Notes: generated by a model from the letters alone, not told the origin. A DNA stretch of 64,000 nucleotides from Roseburia sp. 1XD42-34 (GCF_009917385.1 NZ_QWLJ01000014.1:1-64000), one strand, 5' to 3'. Shown: positions 42,996-52,670, counted from the first letter of the stretch. A program made the numbers and translations.

Positions 42996-43812
42996 AGGGA
43001 TTAACGCTTTTTTTCCAGAGGTTGAGGAAAGTCAAGATGATATAATTGAAGAGATTGCAATTGCTGAATGTCGACCAAATCCATACCAACCAAGAAAGAC
43101 ATTTCATGCAGATGCGATTGAAGAGTTAAAAGAATCGATTTTAGAATACGGCATTATACAGCCTTTGATTGTTCGGAGGAGCATTAAAGGTTATGAAATT
43201 GTCGTAGGAGAAAGAAGGTACCGTGCTGCTAAAGAGGCAGGGTTAGAAAAGATTCCCGTTATTATTAAGGATTTATCTGATAACAAAATGATGGAACTGG
43301 CACTATTGGAGAACTTACAACGCGAAGACCTAACTCCAATCGAAGAGGCGCACGCTTATGCCAACTTAATGAACGAACTAAAAATTACCCAGGAAGAATT
43401 ATCAAAACGCTTAGGGAAAAGCCGATCACATATTGCTAATATGGTGCGACTACTTTCTTTGCCCGAATCTGTCATTGCTTATATTAATAATGGAGAGCTT
43501 TCAATGGGACACGGCCGTGCAATATTGGGACTTAAGGATAAAACAAAGCTGCAACCATTGATAAAGAAGATCAGAAAAGAGAAATTAAACGTAAGACAGG
43601 TAGAAAAGCTGATCGTTCAACTCAATGAAAAACCGGTAAAGAAAAAAGAAAAACCTCAAAAAGATATCTTTCTTCAAGAAAGAGAAAGCTTCCTTAGAGA
43701 AAGATTTGGTACTGCTGTGACTATTCAACGCGGGAAGCGAAAAGGTAAAATAGAAATTGAGTTTTATAATGATAATGATTTACAGCGTATCATTGATACA
43801 TTAGAAAATTAA
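42976..43812 (+). CDS. spo0J: Chromosome-partitioning protein Spo0J (ParB)
   Basis: parS-binding CTP switch protein that loads SMC at the origin; 278 residues. Box II contains GERRYRAAKEAG near residue 80. ENLQREDLTPIEEA precedes the helix-turn-helix LSKRLGKSRSHIANMVRLL. The C-terminal dimerisation region ends with NDLQRIIDTLEN. It lies between two perfect parS sites, at 41.0 and 44.3 kb. Confidence 0.96.
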   Translation: MAKGLGKGINAFFPEVEESQDDIIEEIAIAECRPNPYQPRKTFHADAIEELKESILEYGIIQPLIVRRSIKGYEIVVGERRYRAAKEAGLEKIPVIIKDLSDNKMMELALLENLQREDLTPIEEAHAYANLMNELKITQEELSKRLGKSRSHIANMVRLLSLPESVIAYINNGELSMGHGRAILGLKDKTKLQPLIKKIRKEKLNVRQVEKLIVQLNEKPVKKKEKPQKDIFLQERESFLRERFGTAVTIQRGKRKGKIEIEFYNDNDLQRIIDTLEN

Positions 43813-43949
43813 AGTCAAATAGCTAACAACCGAAAAATCCTATATGGAATATAAATAGAGTACAGGGAACGAAGTCATGACTTTTTATTTTAGTATCCAA
43901 TTGTGAACCATCACTTAAAAATTAAATATGAACTATACAATAGAGAGGG

Positions 43950-43978
43950 CTGACAATATTGTCAGTCTTTCATTTTAA
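43950..43978 (+). terminator. Terminator downstream of spo0J
   Basis: CTGACAAT and ATTGTCAG are complementary, followed by TCTTTCATTTT. The left end of family A copy 8 begins directly after it. Confidence 0.75.
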
Positions 43979-44238
43979 GATAAAAAAGTGTAAAATGAGG
44001 TGCTTGAGGATAACGAAATAACCGACTAGTCACGTCCGGTGCATGAGCCCAGCAACCAGGCGACTTCCCCCCATTGTCCTACGATAAGTCATCATCGGTT
44101 CGTGGTTAAGAGGAAGGCCGACTTAAAACGGGCTTACCGCCCGCGTCGGTATACTCCTGTTTTAGTGGCAGATTCCTTTATCTCAGTTGCCTCGATCCAG
44201 TCACTACGTTGCTAACCGGGCGCCTCGAGTCTTTGTTC
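43979..44238 (+). repeat. Family A dispersed repeat, copy 8 (long form)
   Basis: Begins GATAAAAAAGTGTAAAATGA, contains the central GCCGAC hairpin (diverged near CCCGCGTCGG) and ends with TCTTTGTTC. It lies directly behind the spo0J terminator and points with transcription. parS site 2 follows after 46 bp. Confidence 0.87.
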
Positions 44239-44284
44239 TACATAGATTAATTAAGTTTCTAAGTTTGTAAAAATTATAAGAAAA

Positions 44285-44300
44285 TGTTCCACGTGAAACA
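44285..44300. promoter_or_regulatory. parS: parS site 2 (perfect)
   Basis: TGTTCCACGTGAAACA, identical in all 16 positions to parS site 1. It lies between family A copy 8 and family B copy 4, about 470 bp after spo0J. Confidence 0.97.
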
Positions 44301-44301
44301 T

Positions 44302-44474
44302 TTATCCCGCATATGAAGTGCTGAAATACTCTGACTTCAGGAGTTGGATAATCTGTACTGTAACAATCCTAAGTGGGAGATAACAGCACCTAAATGCCCT
44401 ATTTCGTAAGAGGCCTTAGGTCATACCAATATGGTACTAACAAGCGTGGGGATGAATGAAGATTCACTTTATAG
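44302..44474 (+). repeat. Family B dispersed repeat, copy 4
   Basis: Starts TTATCCCGCATATGAAGTGC directly after parS, continues GGATAATCTGTACTGTAAC, GTGGGAGATAACAGCACC and CCTTAGGTCATACC, and ends GATGAATGAAGATTCACTTT. The end lies about 20 bp before the start region of the DUF554 gene. Confidence 0.78.
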
Positions 44475-44497
44475 AAGGCATATAGGGGGCGGAAAAA

Positions 44498-45205
44498 ATA
44501 GAGCTATACGGTACACTTATCAACGGAGCCTTAATAATAATTGGAAGCTTATTAGGGTTAGTATTCACTAAAATTCCCGAAAGATATAAAGAAACAGTCA
44601 TGCAAGGAATTGGACTAGCTGTAATACTAATTGGCTTACAAATGGCATTTGTAATGGAGCATATTATTATTGGATTACTAAGTATATTAACAGGTGCTAT
44701 AGTAGGAGAATGGCTCCAGTTAGAAAGTGGTTTGTATCGATTAGGGAAATGGGTCGGCAATAAGCTGGGTTCTAAAGAAAATGACACTCGTGTGTCACAG
44801 GGATTTGTTACTGCTTCCTTAATCTTTGTCATCGGAGCAATGTCTATCATTGGAGCATTAGATAGTGGGTTGCGAGGGGATCATGAGGTTTTAATAACAA
44901 AAGGAATACTAGATGGATTTGTCGCTTTAGTATTGACAACAACACTTGGCTTTGGTGTTATTTTATCCGTTTTTCCGGTACTTTTATATCAAGGTTCTAT
45001 TGCACTGCTTGCTACACAAATCGAAGGGATCTTACCGGAGAGTATTTTAAACGGTTTCATTACTGAATTAACAGGAGTAGGTGGTTTAATTATTGTAGCA
45101 ATCGGGCTGAATTTATTAAATATCACTTCTATAAGAATAGGTAATCTATTACCGGCTATTATAATGGTAGGTGTCATTTACTATGTATACCAATTATTTT
45201 TGTAA
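44498..45205 (+). CDS. DUF554-family membrane protein with a non-standard start (ATA)
   Basis: Polytopic membrane protein of 235 residues, about the family's usual length, of unknown function. From codon 2 it reads ELYGTLINGALIIIGSLLG, which matches the conserved first segment of DUF554 proteins. No ATG, GTG or TTG exists between the in-frame stop at 44483 and ATG 44600. The only codon in the right place is ATA 44498, five bases after GGGGGCGG. Using ATG 44600 would drop 34 residues including the first membrane span. Either initiation is at ATA or the start has mutated. Confidence 0.75.
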   Translation: MELYGTLINGALIIIGSLLGLVFTKIPERYKETVMQGIGLAVILIGLQMAFVMEHIIIGLLSILTGAIVGEWLQLESGLYRLGKWVGNKLGSKENDTRVSQGFVTASLIFVIGAMSIIGALDSGLRGDHEVLITKGILDGFVALVLTTTLGFGVILSVFPVLLYQGSIALLATQIEGILPESILNGFITELTGVGGLIIVAIGLNLLNITSIRIGNLLPAIIMVGVIYYVYQLFL

Positions 45206-45298
45206 CAAGAGGCACCGTAGTCTCTATCAATAAGACAAGGAGTTGAATAGGAATGATCGAAATTGCTTGAAATACCTAAGGAAACTAGGCATAGAAAA

Positions 45299-45346
45299 AA
45301 ACAGTCCTCTCTGATTCAAACACAACAAGAGAGCGACTGTTTTTTA
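45299..45346. terminator. Terminator between DUF554 gene and yyaC
   Basis: AACAGTC-TCTCT and AGAGAG-GACTGTT form the stem; TTTTT follows on the plus strand and AAAAA precedes, so it may work for both convergent genes. Confidence 0.75.
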
Positions 45347-45511
45347 TTAAACTGATACTTTATACACAAATGAAACTAGGATTAAATGCGAAAACATCCA
45401 ACGAGCAGTGAACTACATTCCATCCTCATTTTTTACTGCCAAGATGAAGTAACATAGAGGAAAAAACGAAAGTAACTAACATTGGTACATATTTAAGGAG
45501 GATATTCAATT

Positions 45512-45586
45512 ATGTCAGATATATCACTAGCCTTTTCAAAAACACTCCAAAATAGACCTCTTTTATTTATTTCACCCTCTTCATAG
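45512..45586 (+). CDS. Possible 24-codon small ORF
   Basis: AAGGAGG at 45496-45502 lies nine bases before ATG 45512, and the frame runs 24 codons (begins MSDISLAFSK) to TAG. The product resembles nothing I know. It could be a real small gene, or the surviving start of a deleted gene. The ribosome-binding site is the only support. Confidence 0.25.
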   Translation: MSDISLAFSKTLQNRPLLFISPSS

Positions 45587-45621
45587 GACAAACAAAGAGT
45601 TAAACGAATATCCGAAGTATT

Positions 45622-46242
45622 TTACATCAAATGAGATTGAATATGTTTGGTAATTAGAGCAGCAGGCATTCTTTTTCTGTATGTTAAACGTTGATCGACA
45701 GCATCTAAAAGATTAGCAATCGATTTTGCCATCGCCATCACTATTTGTAATCTCGTATTTTGTAAAACGGAATACTCCATAAATCCACTCACATTAACAA
45801 CTCCAGTTAAGTGAACATCCCCTATAGCAGGGAGAGCTTTGTTTAATGCTGCCCCTGGCTTTATAGCTCCTGTGCCAGCAATAATTTTTCCTACAGAGCG
45901 CTGCTTTCCTAAACAGGCGTCAATAGCGATAATAAATGGATGACGATAGGTTGCTTCAATATGATGGATGTATTCGGTCAAATTGACAGCATGAACAGGG
46001 TTATCCAGTGTACCATAAATAGACATATGCCTTGGTTTTCTTTCTGAAAGTAAACTCCCTGCAAGTGGTCCTAAAGCATCCCCTGTAGAACGATCTGTCC
46101 CAATTGAGACAACTATATACTCGTGGGGTGATTGAGGCAACAAAGATAGAAACTTTTCCAGCATAATAGTATGAAAATTAGGCTCTGTATGAAGCATACG
46201 ATAATCACTGCTTCTATCCTTTAGTTTGTTTTTTAAATTCAT
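45622..46242 (-). CDS. yyaC: Sporulation protein YyaC
   Basis: Member of the YyaC family (related in fold to the spore protease Gpr), 206 residues, found in endospore formers. Visible are VVSIGTDRSTGDALGPLAGS at about 43-62, IIAIDACLG near 100 and the GDVHLTGVVNVSGFM segment. I chose ATG 46242 since GGAGG lies seven bases upstream; the longer frame from 46290 has no ribosome-binding site. It is on the minus strand, divergent from the YkvI-like gene. The exact role in the spore is not established. Confidence 0.88.
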   Translation of the reverse strand: MNLKNKLKDRSSDYRMLHTEPNFHTIMLEKFLSLLPQSPHEYIVVSIGTDRSTGDALGPLAGSLLSERKPRHMSIYGTLDNPVHAVNLTEYIHHIEATYRHPFIIAIDACLGKQRSVGKIIAGTGAIKPGAALNKALPAIGDVHLTGVVNVSGFMEYSVLQNTRLQIVMAMAKSIANLLDAVDQRLTYRKRMPAALITKHIQSHLM

Positions 46243-46330
46243 AGCTTTTCCTCCAAAGACATATTGGTATAGTATACGGGTATTTTTCAAAATCTATACA
46301 TGAATGAATAAAAATAATGGAGGAAATGAG

Positions 46331-47356
46331 ATGATACGTGCGGGAATGCAATGGATGTTTTTAATTATCGGCACAACGATAGGGGCAGGCTATGCTTCTG
46401 GAAGGGAGTTATGGCAATTTTTTGGGCATGAAAGTGGACTAGCCATCGTGCTATTTACTTGTTTTTTTACCATTTGCTGTATAGGTATTATGAATATTAG
46501 CTACACTCGAAAGTCTACCCACTATTTACCAGTACTTCAGGATATTGTTGGGGTGAAATTAACAAAAGTGTACGATGTGATGATATTTATTTACCTATTC
46601 ACAACAACTGTTATTATGATTGCTGGAAGTGGGGCAACATCTCAAGCGTTTAATTATCCTTATTCGTGGGGGATAATTATAATAATTATTGCGCTTATTT
46701 TGCTGTTTTTAAAAGGAGTGAATGGTCTACTTTCTATCAATCAATTTATCTTACCGTTGTTATTAATAGGACTTATATTTGTTCTTTTATGGTTTACGAT
46801 CGATCAAGAATTGGATCTTTTTTCTCATTGGCATGAACAACGAAATTGGATGGCAGCCTTTCCATTTACAGCATTAAATATTCTACCTCTAATTGCCGTT
46901 TTAGGGGCGATTGGGCATAAAGTACAGACAAAACAGGAAATATGGATTGCTTCTATTGGAAGCGGGCTTACGCTAGGAGTTATCACGTTTATTTATAATA
47001 ACAGCTTAATTCAGATTGCTGATGAAATACTAGTTTATGAGATTCCTTTATTTGCTATAATGAAGCATTATCCGTTGCAAATGCTCGTTTTCATGAGTGT
47101 ATTATTATGGTTTGCCATTTTTACAACAGCTGCATCAGGAATACTTGGAATCGTTACACGTATACAAGATTATGTAAAACAGCCATTATGGTTGATTGTT
47201 TGCATTACGTTGGTTACAATGATTCCATTAACAGCTCTCGGTTTTTCAACGCTGATTCAATACTTATATCCCATCTATGGTATATTAAATTTATACGTAT
47301 TAACTCGACTATTATTTCTTCCTTTTTGGAATAAGTTAGAAAATACAAAAACATAG
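46331..47356 (+). CDS. YkvI-like membrane transporter
   Basis: Integral membrane protein, 341 residues with about ten spans. It begins with IRAGMQWMFLIIGTTIGAGYASGRELWQFF, the glycine-rich first helix typical of YkvI and of LeuT-fold transporters. ATG 46331 follows GGAGG by seven bases; an in-frame ATG at 46304 would add nine polar residues. Substrate is unknown. It is followed by the MscS gene after 27 bp, so both may be one transcript. Confidence 0.8.
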   Translation: MIRAGMQWMFLIIGTTIGAGYASGRELWQFFGHESGLAIVLFTCFFTICCIGIMNISYTRKSTHYLPVLQDIVGVKLTKVYDVMIFIYLFTTTVIMIAGSGATSQAFNYPYSWGIIIIIIALILLFLKGVNGLLSINQFILPLLLIGLIFVLLWFTIDQELDLFSHWHEQRNWMAAFPFTALNILPLIAVLGAIGHKVQTKQEIWIASIGSGLTLGVITFIYNNSLIQIADEILVYEIPLFAIMKHYPLQMLVFMSVLLWFAIFTTAASGILGIVTRIQDYVKQPLWLIVCITLVTMIPLTALGFSTLIQYLYPIYGILNLYVLTRLLFLPFWNKLENTKT

Positions 47357-47383
47357 AGTCTAATTAGGTATGGGAGGATTTGG

Positions 47384-48403
47384 ATGAAGTTTTCGCAAAG
47401 TACAGTAGAAGAAAATGTAGAAAAAGAAGTAGATAAATTCACTAAATTAATGAATGATGCTTGGGAGTATGTAACAGGAGCAGATTTATGGTTTACAATT
47501 GGTAAAGGTATATTGCAAATCATTCTTATTCTCGTTTTATCTTACCTTGTAGTTCGCATTTCTCGTAAGGTTATCGATCGATTGTTTAAAAAGCGGGACA
47601 AAGGGCCGATTCGTATAACCGAGCGTCGGGAGAATACATTAAAGAAATTAATCAAAAGCGTCGTCGCTTATGTCGTTTATTTTATTTCGCTAATTATGAT
47701 TTTGGATGGGGTATTTGGTTTAGAAGTAGGCGCATTAATAGCTGGTGCTGGTGTTGCAGGTTTAGCAATTGGTTTTGGCGCCCAAAATTTAGTACGAGAT
47801 ATTATTTCTGGCTTCTTCATTATTTTTGAAGATCAATTTTCAGTAGGAGATTATGTTGGCGTAGCAGGCATTGAAGGAACCGTAGAAGAGATAGGTTTAA
47901 GAACAACAAAAGTATTAAGTTGGACAGGCGAAATGCATATTTTACCAAATGGGAATGTTACACAAGTCATCAATTATTCTGTTCATAATGGATTAGCTAT
48001 CGTTGATATTAACGTTCCTTATGAGAACAGTGTCGATGATGCGGAACGTTTAATTAATGAAGTAGCAGTTACACTTCCTGATAAATATGAATTTGTAGTT
48101 GGTACTCCGGAAATTATCGGAGTGCAAACTTTGGAGGCTTCCTACTTTGTTATTCGTGTTATTGCAGAAACATTGCCTGGATTTCAATGGGCAGCGGAGA
48201 GAAATATTCGCCGAGATATGCAAGATCACCTATATCGGTCAGGAATTGAAATTCCTTCTCCAAGAATTGTTATGTATTCTCGTGAACAAAAAGAAAGTTT
48301 ATTGGATTATAGTCAAAAGCAGCGATTTGAGAAAAACCAGGGCAACCGAAAAGGATACCCAGATGTTGAATCGCATGGTGAACAGTCTTCAGAAAATGAT
48401 TAA
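47384..48403 (+). CDS. Small-conductance mechanosensitive channel (MscS family)
   Basis: Membrane channel that opens under osmotic downshock, 339 residues. Three hydrophobic spans lie at about 38-60, 88-110 and 115-135; the pore helix contains the Gly/Ala-rich stretch GALIAGAGVAGLAIGFGAQN. The beta domain follows with FEDQFSVGDYVGVAGIEGTVEEIGLRTT (about 148-175). GGGAGGA precedes the ATG. The last 30 residues are charged and variable. Confidence 0.9.
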   Translation: MKFSQSTVEENVEKEVDKFTKLMNDAWEYVTGADLWFTIGKGILQIILILVLSYLVVRISRKVIDRLFKKRDKGPIRITERRENTLKKLIKSVVAYVVYFISLIMILDGVFGLEVGALIAGAGVAGLAIGFGAQNLVRDIISGFFIIFEDQFSVGDYVGVAGIEGTVEEIGLRTTKVLSWTGEMHILPNGNVTQVINYSVHNGLAIVDINVPYENSVDDAERLINEVAVTLPDKYEFVVGTPEIIGVQTLEASYFVIRVIAETLPGFQWAAERNIRRDMQDHLYRSGIEIPSPRIVMYSREQKESLLDYSQKQRFEKNQGNRKGYPDVESHGEQSSEND

Positions 48404-48563
48404 ACACGTTCTTTAAAAAAGACTCGAAGGAAGGGGGCTTTCTCATCCGTTGGATGCAACAACCGCTGAAAGCCTCTACTCAGTATAAGAATATAAGTAG
48501 TAAAGCGGAAACTGAAGCTAGATAGCTTTTTAGAATCATGAATAAATGAAGGAGAAAAGGGCC

Positions 48564-48761
48564 ATGGAAGGAAAACAATTTGCACTACATGATGTCGTAC
48601 AAATGAAAAAGCCACACCCATGTGGAGAAAATCGTTGGCGGATTATTCGAATGGGAATGGATATACGTATCAAGTGCTTAGGCTGTGATCATAGTGTTAT
48701 GATTCCACGTAAACAGTTTGAGAAAAAAATGAAAAAAGTGCTTGAAAAGGCAGAAGAATAA
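48564..48761 (+). CDS. DUF951 protein (YyzM-like)
   Basis: Short basic protein of 65 residues with the family pattern: VQMKKPHPCGENRWRIIRMG, then IRIKCLGCDHSVMIPRKQFEK. Two CxxC-like cysteines (CLGC) and the earlier PCG suggest a small zinc or nucleic-acid-binding fold. ATG 48564 is preferred; AAGGAG is upstream. In Bacillus this family sits just before ychF, as here. Function is not known. Confidence 0.86.
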   Translation: MEGKQFALHDVVQMKKPHPCGENRWRIIRMGMDIRIKCLGCDHSVMIPRKQFEKKMKKVLEKAEE

Positions 48762-49005
48762 GCAAGATTACAGAGGGAAAAAGAAAATTTTTTTTGCTTA
48801 AGAAAATAGCGATTTCGTTAGTAAAATGGTATAATTGCAAATAGAGAAAAAGAAAAATGCAAATTTAATAGGGTAAAAAGCAAAAGTAGACAGTCTATTC
48901 TGTCTACTTTTGCTTTTTGTTAGCTTGTCATTTTGATGGCTTGTATCTATAATGAAAAGGACAAACGCGTTCATATGAATGGAGTCTTTAAGGAGTGAAA
49001 TTTGC

Positions 49006-50106
49006 ATGTCTTTAACAGCAGGAATTGTCGGGCTTCCGAACGTTGGCAAGTCAACGTTGTTTAATGCTATTACCCAAGCTGGAGCTGAAGCAGCAAACTA
49101 CCCGTTTGCAACGATAGACCCAAATATTGGAATCGTAGAAGTACCGGACAAACGCTTAAATAAATTAACAGAATTAGTAAAACCGAAAAAGACAGTACCG
49201 ACCACATTTGAGTTTACAGATATTGCTGGTATTGTGAAAGGTGCAAGTAAAGGGGAGGGATTAGGGAATCAATTTCTGTCTCATATTCGCCAAGTAGATG
49301 CTATTTGCCAGGTTGTCCGTTGTTTTCAAGATGAAAATATAACTCATGTGTCAGGAAAAGTAGACCCAGTGGAAGATATGGATATCATTAATTTGGAATT
49401 GATCCTGGCAGATTTGGAAACGGTAAATAAACGTTTGCAACGTGTAGAAAAATTAGCGAAACAAAAAGAAAAATCGGCGGTCGCTGAATTTGATGTGCTT
49501 CGAAAATTAAAAACAGGCTTGGAAGAGGAACTGCCAGTACGAGCATTGGAATTTAATGAGGAGCAGTGGAAGCTAGTAAAAGGTTTGCATTTGCTTACAA
49601 GTAAGCCGACACTTTATGTGGCAAATGTAAGTGAAGATGAAGTTGCGGATGCCGATGCCAATGAGAACGTCCAGAAAGTGAAAGCATATGCAGCTAAGGA
49701 AAATGCAGAAGTAATTGTAGTCTGTGCGAAAATAGAAGAAGAGATCTCTGAATTAGATCCAGAAGAAAAGACGATGTTTTTGGACGATTTAGGGATTACA
49801 GAGTCTGGATTGGACAAGCTGATTAAAGCTTCTTATCATTTATTAGGCTTGGCTACGTACTTTACAGCAGGAGAACAAGAAGTTCGCGCTTGGACATTTC
49901 GCAAAGGAACGAAAGCACCACAAGCAGCAGGAATTATTCATACGGATTTTGAACGCGGATTTATTCGTGCAGAAACGGTTTCCTATGACGATTTAGTGGC
50001 AGCTGGATCCATGGTTAAGGCGAGGGAAAATGGAAAAGTACGATTAGAAGGAAAAGATTATATCGTACAGGATGGCGATGTGATTCATTTCCGCTTTAAT
50101 GTTTAA
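49006..50106 (+). CDS. ychF: Ribosome-associated ATPase YchF
   Basis: Obg-family P-loop protein that hydrolyses ATP rather than GTP; 366 residues. The P-loop GLPNVGKST is at about residues 8-16, DIAGIVKGASKGEGLGN is switch II near 70, and the NKxD position reads NVSE, as expected for ATP specificity. A coiled coil lies at about 130-165 and a TGS-like domain ends in VQDGDVIHFRFNV. ATG 49006 follows AAGGAG; the ATG at 48979 lacks one. Confidence 0.95.
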   Translation: MSLTAGIVGLPNVGKSTLFNAITQAGAEAANYPFATIDPNIGIVEVPDKRLNKLTELVKPKKTVPTTFEFTDIAGIVKGASKGEGLGNQFLSHIRQVDAICQVVRCFQDENITHVSGKVDPVEDMDIINLELILADLETVNKRLQRVEKLAKQKEKSAVAEFDVLRKLKTGLEEELPVRALEFNEEQWKLVKGLHLLTSKPTLYVANVSEDEVADADANENVQKVKAYAAKENAEVIVVCAKIEEEISELDPEEKTMFLDDLGITESGLDKLIKASYHLLGLATYFTAGEQEVRAWTFRKGTKAPQAAGIIHTDFERGFIRAETVSYDDLVAAGSMVKARENGKVRLEGKDYIVQDGDVIHFRFNV

Positions 50107-50275
50107 TGAATACGTAAAATAGGATCTCTCGAAAGACTTGTCATTTGTTAAATGATTTGGTATAATACACTATCGTGAGTAATTAAATTTTATGAATTAC
50201 TCCTTGCTCTCATGACGACAGAATATTTTCGGTCGAATAGTGGAGAGCCGCTAAGTCCAAAAGGAGGTGCTACGG

Positions 50276-50566
50276 ATGAGAAAATACGAAATCATGTACA
50301 TCATCCGCCCAGACATGGAAGAAGAAGCGCAAACAGCTTTAATTGAGCGTTTCAATGGAATTCTTACTGACAATGGTGCGGAAATTGAAAAAGTTGACGA
50401 AAAAGGTAAGAAACGTCTTGCTTATGAAATCAATGACTATCGTGATGGATATTATATAATCATTAACTTTAAGAGTGATGATCAGGCTATCAACGAGTTT
50501 GACCGTCTTGCAAAGTTTTCTGATGATATTATTCGTCATATTATCGTTCGAGAAGATGATCAATAA
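50276..50566 (+). CDS. rpsF: 30S ribosomal protein S6
   Basis: 96-residue ribosomal protein with the typical start [18 protein letters not shown] and the segment [28 protein letters not shown] precedes ATG 50276. It is the first gene of rpsF-ssb-rpsR. In this operon in Bacillus S6 and S18 autoregulate through the leader; I did not find a clear version of that RNA fold here. Confidence 0.97.
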   Translation: MRKYEIMYIIRPDMEEEAQTALIERFNGILTDNGAEIEKVDEKGKKRLAYEINDYRDGYYIIINFKSDDQAINEFDRLAKFSDDIIRHIIVREDDQ

Positions 50567-50581
50567 TAAGGAGTGGTTCGG

Positions 50582-51070
50582 ATGTTAAATCGTGTCGTAC
50601 TTGTCGGCAGGTTAACGAAGGATCCTGATTTACGTTATACCCCAAGTGGAGTAGCCGTAGCTAATTTTACGCTTGCGGTTAACCGTCCATTTTCCAATCA
50701 GCAGGGAAACCGAGAAGCGGATTTTATTAACTGTGTCGTTTGGCGTAGAGCAGCGGAGAACCTGGCAAATTATATGAATAAAGGCAGTATGGTTGGTGTG
50801 GACGGACGTGTGCAAACACGCCGATTTGAAGGTCAAGACGGAAAAACCGTATTTGTCACGGAAGTGGTGGCAGAAAGTGTTCAATTTTTGGAAACAAAAG
50901 GTTCTTCGCAAGGCGGGGGGCAAGGTGCATCAGGATTTCAACCAAATAGAAACCAAAGCCAATTCGAACCACAATCCAATCCATATGAACAAAACCAAAA
51001 TAACCAGGACAATCCATTCCAAAATAATGGAGAGCCTATTGAAATATCAGATGATGATTTACCATTTTAA
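50582..51070 (+). CDS. ssb: Single-stranded DNA-binding protein
   Basis: 162 residues: an N-terminal OB fold ([20 protein letters not shown] to about residue 105), a Gln/Asn-rich flexible linker, and the acidic C-terminal tip DDDLPF that recruits partner proteins. AGGAG lies upstream of ATG 50582. It is between rpsF and rpsR in the conserved operon. It coats single-stranded DNA at replication forks. Confidence 0.97.
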   Translation: MLNRVVLVGRLTKDPDLRYTPSGVAVANFTLAVNRPFSNQQGNREADFINCVVWRRAAENLANYMNKGSMVGVDGRVQTRRFEGQDGKTVFVTEVVAESVQFLETKGSSQGGGQGASGFQPNRNQSQFEPQSNPYEQNQNNQDNPFQNNGEPIEISDDDLPF

Positions 51071-51089
51071 TTAAAAGGAGGTCATAATA

Positions 51090-51320
51090 ATGGCAGCTCG
51101 TCGCGGTCGTGCAAAGCGTCGTAAGGTGTGTTATTTTACAGCGAACGGAATTACACACATTGACTATAAAGATGTTGATTTGCTAAGACGTTTCATTTCT
51201 GAGCGTGGAAAAATTCTTCCTCGTCGTGTAACTGGAACTTCTGCAAAATATCAACGTAAACTAACTAAAGCAATTAAACGTGCTCGTACAATGGCATTAT
51301 TGCCATATGTTGCTGAGTAA
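51090..51320 (+). CDS. rpsR: 30S ribosomal protein S18
   Basis: Basic 76-residue ribosomal protein that pairs with S6 on the small subunit. Typical segments are [20 protein letters not shown] and [28 protein letters not shown] precedes the ATG. A strong terminator follows two bases after its stop codon and ends the operon. Confidence 0.97.
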   Translation: MAARRGRAKRRKVCYFTANGITHIDYKDVDLLRRFISERGKILPRRVTGTSAKYQRKLTKAIKRARTMALLPYVAE

Positions 51321-51322
51321 TA

Positions 51323-51367
51323 AAAAAGCCATCATCAGCTTATAGAAAGCTGATGATGGCTTTTTAG
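51323..51367. terminator. rpsR terminator
   Basis: AAAAAAGCCATCATCAGC and GCTGATGATGGCTTTTTA form a long perfect stem with a short loop. A-run before and T-run after allow both directions. Confidence 0.92.
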
Positions 51368-51379
51368 AAAGATATAAGA

Positions 51380-52260
51380 AAAAGATTAGAAAATGATAAG
51401 CACAATACGCATAGTCCAACACGAAACATAAATAATATTTTTTAAAGCTCTTAGAAACTTGTGTTTGTCTACTAATTATCCATAAACAAGCCCCTAAAGC
51501 CATACTACTCAACAACCAACCAAAACTTTCAATTCCTTTAAAATAATCGCATGTTGTATAAATAGGTAGGATGATAACGTCAAATGAGTCAATACCTATA
51601 TCCAATAGATCCAATCAGAATACTTAACCCTAATCATTTATGATTAAATAAAACTTGGAATCCTTCTTTAAATTGGTGAATCGAGTTTTTTTGGTATCTA
51701 TTTTTTGACTTTTTTCTATAAAGATAAACGCAAATGCAAAGGCAACAAGTAAAAATGATAAACCATTTATTCTAAATGTGATAAATATACTGAAAGTTGT
51801 AACTAATTAAGCTACTAAGATCGGTCCTACCATCTCCATAATTTGCTGTGCCATGGATCTGTAGGAATTAGCTTTAATTAGGTACTCTTTTAGGCAATGG
51901 CTTTTAGTGTTGGACGATATAAAGTGTTTAACACTCCTAAAAAAGTAAGCATATATATGCCAAATTAAGATATTTTCACTTCAAATGAGGTAAGTAATGA
52001 GTATAAGGCAGTTACTCTCATAACATTAATAATTCAAATGAGAGATTTCTTAGGTAGTAGATCTACTCATATTCCCCCAAAAAGTCGAATGAGTAGCTGA
52101 GGTATAATAAACATACTTTGAGTACCACTGATGTCACTTGCTTGACTGTCCAAGTATAGAATTAAATAAGGTATTGAAGTATAGAATTAAATAAGGTATT
52201 GAAGTTGTAAATAATTTAATTCCAAGCTAAATAACATCATAAAATTTTTGTTTCTCCATA
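51380..52260 (-). pseudogene. Decayed MFS efflux transporter (macrolide-exporter-like)
   Basis: Minus-strand translation gives pieces of an MFS protein in shifting frames. One frame near 51860-51690 reads ANSYRSMAQQIMEMVGPILV, a stop, then FRINGLSFLLVAFAFAF. Another near 51550-51470 reads FGWLLSSMALGACLWI. The ANS...Q...GP pattern and INGLSF are typical of MFS exporters such as the Mef type. Several stops and frameshifts interrupt it, and a 25-bp tandem duplication lies in it at 52154-52203. It is not functional as read. Confidence 0.7.
52154..52203. repeat. 25-bp tandem duplication inside the MFS remnant
   Basis: The unit GTATAGAATTAAATAAGG plus TATTGAA occurs twice in direct succession, at 52154-52178 and 52179-52203, with no difference between the copies. 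Confidence 0.95.
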
Positions 52261-52670
52261 TACCGGATCCAATCCATTTAAGAGTAAAGATTACAGATTC
52301 ACCCTCAATGGTACAAGGATTAAATTTCCCTACTTGTCGGTTTAGTTCAGCTAATAAAGAAACTTATGTTTGCAGTTTACCCACAGGATCTATTTGGAGA
52401 TTTTATGATTGAAACTTGTTTGCAAAAATAGCCTATGTCCTATATTTTTTATAGCAGTGGCTATTTTTTATGGTACATTGTAATAGTAAGCGCAACAGCA
52501 TAAAATAGCCCATACCAGCTACGTGTAAAATGGAAGTAACAAAATACCAACACATATACAGAGATACTGTTATGAGCTTACCACAATTGAAAGAGAACAT
52601 ATAGAAAGTCTCTAAACACCCATAAACATTATAATTAACAAATGTAAATAAAGTCGAATTAGAACTATGG

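Larger units (their letters stand above)
45206..45621. other. Gap between the DUF554 gene and yyaC
   Basis: Contains a clear terminator (45299-45346) and one very short reading frame at 45512. No other gene-like content is seen. Confidence 0.45.
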
